NCBI RefSeq assembly: GCF_021347895.1
Contig: NC_067124.1
Span: 17,474,521-17,538,520 of the forward strand
DNA length: 64,000 bases
Direction of reading: 5' to 3'
DNA from: Acanthochromis polyacanthus
Lineage: Eukaryota; Chordata; Actinopteri; Pomacentridae
In this document: positions 39,957 through 64,000 of the stretch, piece after piece
Position numbering within the stretch: the first letter of the stretch is position 1
How the letters are laid out: each line of letters starts with the position of its first letter
Position numbers and translations under genes: made by a program
The notes under the pieces: model-generated
The model's database searches: none
Told to the model about the DNA's origin: nothing
What the model saw: the letters and a program-made list of their open reading frames with translations, nothing else

Positions 39957-40600
39957 TTATCTTCTCTTAGATGCAGCAGAGTGAAGTGATGGGCCAGTAG
40001 AGTAAATAATGGTGTCATTAGCATAGACTTGTGTCCAGGAGGCACCAATAGCTTTGGCCACATCCTTTATGTGGATGGAAAACAAAGGTGGGCCCAAGAT
40101 GGTGCCTTGAGGTACACCCTTAGTGATGATAAAAGGTCCTGACATGAAGTTCTCTGACTTTACTCGCTGTAGACGATTAATAAGATAGCTGGCAAACCAG
40201 TTAATACTGCCTAAGGAGAGGCCAATGCTAAAGAGCCTTTGCAGAAGGATCGTGTGGTCTACTGAATCGAAGGCCTTGGCCAGGTCTATGAAGGTGACTA
40301 TGCAGGCCTGCTTGTTGTCCATGGCAGTATAGATATCATCAAGGACCTTCAGGATAGCGATGATGCACCCATGGCCAGTTCTGAATCTGACTGCAAATCT
40401 GACAGGGTATGGGTGGAGTTAATGAATGGTTTAGCTTTTTGTGAACTAGCCTCTCCATGACTTTGGCCAGGCAAGGCAAGATGAAGATTGGACTGTAACA
40501 GTTGGGGTCGGGACCAGAGCCGCATTTGAAGAGAGGGATGATTATGGCTGATTTCCAGTCAGAAGGAAGGACTGAAAAACAAATGGTAAAGTTAAACATG

Positions 40601-42340
40601 TGTAATGGGAGCAGTAATTGTGTGAGCAGCTACTTTTAAAAATACAGAAATAATAAATTATCGTCTCACAACATCAAAGTCTGTATTTGTATATAACAGC
40701 AGCTCACTTCAACAGTGAAACATCTGAGAAGAAAATGAAGAACTCTGCTTCTGTCTGGGCTGCCCTTTATACCACAAACCACCAGATGCAGTTTGATGAA
40801 GCAGAGTCACATGGACGCTTCCAACAAACACTGATTCCTTCATGAGCAGAGCGTCATGGCCTTCACGTCATCCTTGTCAGTTAAATACCACATTTACCAG
40901 CAGCCTGGTCGCTCCTTTCCTGCGCTGTGAAATATGGCGCCTGAAAAACAAGCCGCTGTTTGTTTCTTCTGTTTGATTCATGATTGGATAACAAATTAAT
41001 TTGTAGTACCTTCATTCCTTTGATTCTCAGTTAAGGATGAACAAGGGCAACGATAACCAAAAGGTTAAAATCGTCATAAATAAAGATAAATAACAGCTCA
41101 GACTACCACAATAGTAAGTTTGTGGTCACATTAGATCAAAAATTTTTGGTGAAAGTCCAGCCAGCTGTTTTATTAATCCTCTGGACCCTGTTTCAGGCTG
41201 TTTTATTTGATGCTGTTTCATTTTCCTCCACAGTGGTTCATTTTCAATCTAAAGTCCTGCAGCTTTATAGAAACAGAACAACATAAAGGAGAGAGAGAAC
41301 TCAGAAATGTCTTCTGTCAGAAATATAAAATCCTGAACCATCACATCTAACATGTTTCCTCAGATGTTAAAACTAATGTCTGATCATAATGTAGATATTT
41401 GACGATATTTGTCCTCTCTGTTCGGAGGAAACGCTGCCTTCATTTCACCTGAATATGTGACTGGTGGTTGAAACTGAGTCTGTCAGAACTTCACAGTTAA
41501 GAAACTATTTTGTCCCAGAATCTGGTGTAAATGGTGTATTTTTTTGGATGCTCTGATGTAAATTCGGTCAGATGTCTCACTGATGGAGCAATGATATTAA
41601 TTTCAACTCTCTGAACCCTTAAATCATTCAGTGGGTTAAAGAGGAATGGTGTAATTTATCAGCCAGAATCAGCAGATTTCCAACATTCTGTCAGTCTTTG
41701 AACTACTCATCTTCAACCAACACTCAGTGTTTCAGTTGAACTTCAGTGTTTCCTCGGAGCAGAGAGGAGACGACAATTATAGTCAATATCTACAGTATGT
41801 GGGGACAACATTACTTCAGAGTTTTAGTATCTGTGGAATCATGTTGAACGCGACGTGTCCAAGTTTTTTTTACAGTTTTGTAAAAATAAAAAATCAACGA
41901 TTTTAGACTTCTTCCATCATTCTGTGTCCTACTGACAGAAGACATTTCTGAGTTCTCTTCTTCTTCATGTAGTTCTGTTTCCACAGAGCAGCAGGACTTT
42001 AGATTGAAAAATTAACCAGAAAATGCAGAGAAATGACTCAGAGGGTTGATTTCTATCACTGCTCACCTGTTTCCTGTTTATAAATCTTTCTTTGGTTCAG
42101 GACTTCATTGTTGTGATAAATATTTGTCTCTGGACGGATCAGATTCAGAAACTCTAAACCCGCTGATCACCAGTTCGGTTGTTGTTTAGTGAAACCAGGA
42201 GCGATTAATTTTCTAGGCTTTCAGGGGTTTTCCTGCTAAATGATCCTTTGATTCAGAGTTAATTGATTTGTCAGAGACACAGTGACATCACAGCACGCTC
42301 CAGCCAGTCACAGCGCTCATGTCCACCTCCACACCTTCCC
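40601..42340. other. Region upstream of perilipin; repeats, no gene seen
   Basis: No exon was recognised. It contains an inverted pair of a repeat found again at 49367 and otherwise unique-looking AT-rich sequence. The last 200 bp are likely regulatory DNA of the perilipin gene. Confidence 0.5.
41233..42015. repeat. Repeat family Y: inverted pair
   Basis: Left arm 41233-41325 (TCTAAAGTCCTGCAGC, AAACAGAACAACAT, AACTCAGAAATGTCTTCTGT) is inverted at 41928-42015 (GACAGAAGACATTTCTGAG, GTTCTGTTTCC, CTGCAGGACTTTAGA-like). A third copy lies at 49367-49545 in perilipin intron 5. It has no coding and resembles a miniature foldback. Confidence 0.65.
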
Positions 42341-42347
42341 CAGCAGG

Positions 42348-42410
42348 TTATAAAGTCAAAGCATCTTCTTCTTCCTCTCAGCCTCTGAAGACCTGCACTC
42401 TGTCTGGAAG
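42348..42410 (+). promoter_or_regulatory. plin6: Perilipin proximal promoter and leader
   Basis: TTATAAAG at 42348-42355 is a TATA-like box about 60 bp before the start codon. Initiation would fall near 42378-42385, leaving a leader of about 30 bases. Confidence 0.5.
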
Positions 42411-60644
<18,234 letters not shown>

Positions 60645-60877
60645 ATGTTGTCCTGAGATTTGTCCCTGACCAATCATAGCATCCTGCCTTGCTCTCCGAT
60701 GGTCAGACTCTTTGCATTCAGCCGCAGAATCAAATTATCACTGATTCACTGACACTGGAATTCTGCTTCTCCGAACATGCTGACATACAGAGGGAGATTA
60801 TGAGTAACACACGGAGAAACAAAAGAATCATTCATTACTATGACAAATGTCGTCACATCCAGTTAAAGCTGCACACC

Positions 60878-61856
60878 TTAATAAAAACAGTGGATCTCCA
60901 CCAATCAGACTATGAGAATCATACACATTAAATAGACCACAAGCTTCACTTAAGTCTGATCTCAGTTTATTTCTACAATGCCGTTACAGAAAATAAAATT
61001 CTTCAAACTCAGTTCTACATTAGAGATTTAGGTTGACAAAGATTATCATATTTAATGTTTCTGTCACAAAGTTGTCTATTCAGCACCAGGCTTACCTGAG
61101 GGCAGGTAGTCCAGAATAATTAGTGAGTTCACAGGTAATATATTTTTATTCTGTGAAATTATGAACCAAATCAAAAATCAGCACAAAAGCTACTCTCAAT
61201 TTGTACACAAGTGCTTGTTGGAGGTCATGAACCTTTACAGAAGGCTTTGTCATGGTGCCCACTGCTTGCAACGTAAACAACGTAAAGCAAGCTGCCGGCT
61301 CATCGGAGAAGTAAAATTCCAGCTTAAGAGACGAGAATTTACCGATTTTAAGGTTTAATTTCATTTTGCTGTAAGAAGAAGCTAATTCAGACACTGGTAA
61401 AGGTGTAAATGTACAGTAACGGTAAAACTTCAGAGAAAAATGCATCTCAGAAAACAAACTAAAACTAGTTTTCATGGCCTTTAGTTTACCACGAAGTCCA
61501 TGAAACCAGCCAAAAGCTCTGTTTGGGGAGCAAAGTTTAAAGAATCTTTTCAGCTGATCACATCTTTTGGTTCCTGAAATGTTATTTTGACAAATTCTGT
61601 GTTCCAGTTCTGTCTTCTCATGTCGTGTTGAAGGTTTATTAGCAGGTTTTCTGTTGGTTGAAGGAACTTTCTTTAGGATTATAGATTAAAATCAGAGATT
61701 ATCAATGTAATCCAGAAATGAGTCTGAATGTCAAAAGATTTAAACAGTTTGAACAGAAGTGATTCTCAGCAGAAACTCATTTATTCTTATATACGTTCTC
61801 TATATTACACTTTATCTTAAACTCTCCTTGTAACAGTGACACATTCAAATAAAGCT
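60878..61856 (+). terminator. plin6: Candidate perilipin polyadenylation signals
   Basis: AATAAA occurs at about 60881 (CTTAATAAAAAC), 60991 (GAAAATAAAATTC) and 61848 (CAAATAAAGC). The first follows the stop by about 240 bp. No decisive GT-rich element picks one of them. Confidence 0.35.
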
Positions 61857-62600
61857 TCAAATGTCAGAATTCAAAACAGACTCAGATTCTATTTGTTCAA
61901 TCAGGTTATAATTCATGAAAAACTAAAACTTAAAACATCCACGTTTGTTTCAGAATAAATACAGATTTATTTACAGTTAAGAATGAACTGAGCAAAGAGT
62001 TTCTGCAGGTCTGAAGTCAATTTCCAAAAAATTCTTCACAAAACTCTGAACAGAATCATTTTAATCAGAGTCCAGTTCATCCTGCTGGTCGTCTTCAGAC
62101 GATGTAAATTAGATGTTAAATGGAATTTGCAGAAACTCTGAAATATTTGATGCTCCGTTTTAATCACAAAAACTGGAACAAACACGAAAACAAAAACCTC
62201 AGAGTTGAAAAAATCATTTTTACAGCAGCTTTAAAGCTCGTGTCCGGAGTTTGAATCACAGCGTCTCCCAAAACACTGCTGGTCCCACCCTCCCTCCCTC
62301 TGATTTCGCCCCTTTATTTGTGCACATGCGCAGTACCTGAGAGGACTGCCCTGAGTGCTGCAGCATCTTGCCTGTTTTGCTGTTTTCCCCTCTTCTACAT
62401 TTAGTACATTTAGTAAATAATAAAGGAATTACGTTAGAATGCTGTATTGAGTCTAACTTGTCCTAATACCAAAATAACATGAATCTGCTAGGACTAACGA
62501 GTAAAGTTTCAATATGTGATTACACTCGTGTATCCCTCTCGATGACGTTGTTTATCAAACTTAGTGCATTTACGCGTGTATATGTGTTACATTGTTTATT
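60900..62600. other. Downstream flank of perilipin, no gene seen
   Basis: The sequence is AT-rich and unique-looking, with no splice-bounded coding exon that I can support. A short GC-richer patch at 62250-62350 precedes the exon-like fragment at 62614. Confidence 0.5.
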
Positions 62601-62613
62601 TATGTCTATCTAG

Positions 62614-62798
62614 AGTTCAGAATTGCATGACTCCTCTGACGAAGAGTATGTCCCAGACGCCCCAACATCTTCCTCCAGAGGTCGGGCATCTAAACGAAGC
62701 CGTCAGGCGGGCTATGGAGGCCGTGGTCGGGGAGCGATGCGAGCACCCCGAGCCAAAAAACGTCCTGCAGTCTCTTGGCCTGACAAGCCGTGGGATTG
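62614..62798 (+). pseudogene. Exon-like transposon fragment (piggyBac-like N-terminus?)
   Basis: After the acceptor GTCTATCTAG the frame reads SSELHDSSDEEYVPDAPTSS, then RGRASKRSRQAG, GGRGRGAMRAPRAKKRP and WPDKPWDW, reaching TAA at 62800 or a GT donor at 62799. An acidic DSSDEEY stretch followed by R/G- and K/R-rich segments resembles the N-terminal region of fish piggyBac-derived proteins. No catalytic domain is attached, so this is weak. It could be another nuclear protein. Confidence 0.35.
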
Positions 62799-62839
62799 GT
62801 AACTTTTCTGGAAGTTGCTGATCCCTGATGCTCTCTCCT

Positions 62840-63620
62840 CCACAAGCAAAACAAATGTGCGCACGGTTGCGTAGCAAGCCCAAAGGCGACAGTGGCAAGG
62901 AAAACACCCTTTTAACAGGGAAGAAACCTCGAGCAGAACCCAGCTCTATATAGGGGGGACCCATCTGCCTGCTGGCCGGGCGGGTTGAGAGGGACAAAGG
63001 AGGACAAGGGGGAGGGATGGGAGGAGAGGGAGGGGTAGGAAAGCAAGGAAAGTACAACACACATTTGGATACATGTATGACAGGATATGTGACACAAAGT
63101 ATAAGCTGACATTGAAAACTGACTCATAGTTTACTCTTATGATGTACGGCTCTGACATTAAACATACTCCATATATAGCTAGCAGTAAAATTCAAACAGT
63201 ATGTAAGTTAGCATAACAAGTATAGTGAAGGCGATGCAGAGTTGACTGATGGAAAAGGGGAGCTGGAAGCGGAGGGCTGGAGGAAGGTCAGCAGCAGCAT
63301 CCCACAGTGGACATGATGGAGACTTGACCAGTTGGTGGAACATCAACCGCAGATCTGAAGCATCCAGCTCTGGGACCAGGGACACTCGGAGAAATAGCAC
63401 AGGGGGAAACAGAGTGAATGTAATGCAATAACGGTATACATATTAAATGTAAAGGTAGATAGAGAAGGGCTCAGTGCGTCAAGAGAAGTCCCCCAGCAGC
63501 CTAGGCCTATAGCAGCATGACTAGGGGCAGAACGAAGGGATGTCCAAGAGGGAGTCAGCTGTGCAAATGAAGACACAAGCCGAACCCCTGTGGGTCACCC
63601 AGTCAGCCCTAACTATAAGA
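62840..63620. repeat. Teleost interspersed repeat, later part
   Basis: GCGACAGTGGCAAGGAAAAC, GGGAAGAAACCTCGAGCAGA, GAAGCATCCAGCTCTGGGAC, AGCCTAGGCCTATAGCAGCA and CCTAACTATAAG occur in the order I recall from a long, abundant fish repeat. No coding is present. A purine-rich GGGGGAGGG tract lies at about 63009-63035. Confidence 0.55.
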
Positions 63621-63639
63621 TTGGGGGTTTAAACCTTGA

Positions 63640-64000
63640 CAGAAAAAAAGATTAGAGAAATAAAATACATTAAAAAAGCAACTAAATCAAAGGAAAAAAA
63701 CATTTAATACAATAAAACTTTTCAAAAGAAAAGTAAACATTAATTATAATTAAATTATATTAAACAGACAAAATATTGAATTAGATAATTAAACAGAAGA
63801 TACAAAACATGTAATTATGAAATTAAACATTTTTAGACAAATATTAAACATTAAAAGATGAGAAGTTAGATAATTAAACATTTAAACAATACAATTAAAC
63901 AGGAAGAATATTAAACATTTAAAAATACAAAACATTTAATTAGATTATTAAACCTTTAAAAAGACAAAACATTCAATTAAAAAATTTAATGTTTAATTAG
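63640..64000. repeat. AT-rich low-complexity array
   Basis: Irregular units around TTAAACATTTAAA and AATTAAAC fill the last 360 bp. It is a degenerate tandem tract with no coding. Confidence 0.85.

Larger units (their letters stand above)
38101..40600 (-). mobile_element. LINE A (L2/CR1-like), interrupted by two later LINE insertions
   Basis: Minus-strand pieces in order are 40339-40599 (PSDWKSAIIIPLFKCGSGPD, RT start), 39957-40322 (TFIDLAKAFDSVDHTILLQR, GVPQGTILGPPLFS and VYANDTIIY), 39469-39811 (LRWHFNSNKTKCMLFNQK) and 38101-38450 (C-terminal domain with SIHHCDLYKLVGWPSIH). The RT motif C reads YANDT instead of YADDT, so the active site is broken. The element is cut at about 39812-39956 and 38455-39420 by other LINE pieces and contains frameshifts. 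Confidence 0.7.

Overview
The window looks like teleost fish genomic DNA. Genes have short GT-AG exons separated by repeat-rich introns, there are long CA/GT microsatellites, and the mobile elements (Tc1, Harbinger, hAT-like, L2/Rex-type LINEs, a Tx1/L1-type LINE, tRNA-derived SINEs) are those expected in ray-finned fish. Every gene I can assemble lies on the + strand; most minus-strand coding belongs to transposable elements. All names come from reading translations and recalling family sequences; no database search was run.

Layout. 1-1117: the last exons of an immunoglobulin-superfamily membrane receptor (end of a V-type Ig domain, transmembrane exon, start of the tail). 1181-4054: a decayed PIF/Harbinger element with a Myb-like gene (+) and a HARBI1-like nuclease (-) converging. 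5668-14057: mettl27, five coding exons giving 235 aa; its intron 2 is swollen by a 3.9-kb hAT-like insertion that contains other repeats and a large foldback. 16371-29330: syt11, four coding exons giving 466 aa; intron 2 carries a deleted LINE. 29994-37190: a transposon cluster with an inverted-repeat element, a nearly complete 5.16-kb L1-type element with a 15-bp target-site duplication, and an inverted-repeat unit holding a THAP exon (+) and a SWIM/YqaJ-protein-like exon (-). 37195-37384: a CpG-rich promoter and an orphan first exon. 38100-40600: three nested LINE pieces. 42348-60644: a perilipin gene (477 aa, probably the fish-specific plin6), eight coding exons, with introns filled by SINEs, three Tc1-like elements, inverted-repeat elements and a long GT repeat. 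60645-64000: perilipin 3' flank, one exon-like transposon remnant and a long teleost repeat.

The three host genes are not an operon and share no single pathway. mettl27 encodes a SAM-dependent methyltransferase-like protein, syt11 a membrane-trafficking protein with a calcium-insensitive C2A domain, and the perilipin a lipid-droplet coat protein with PKA-type sites in its tail. The most unusual item is the THAP plus SWIM-like unit at 36141-37190; the best-documented mobile element is the L1 beside it.
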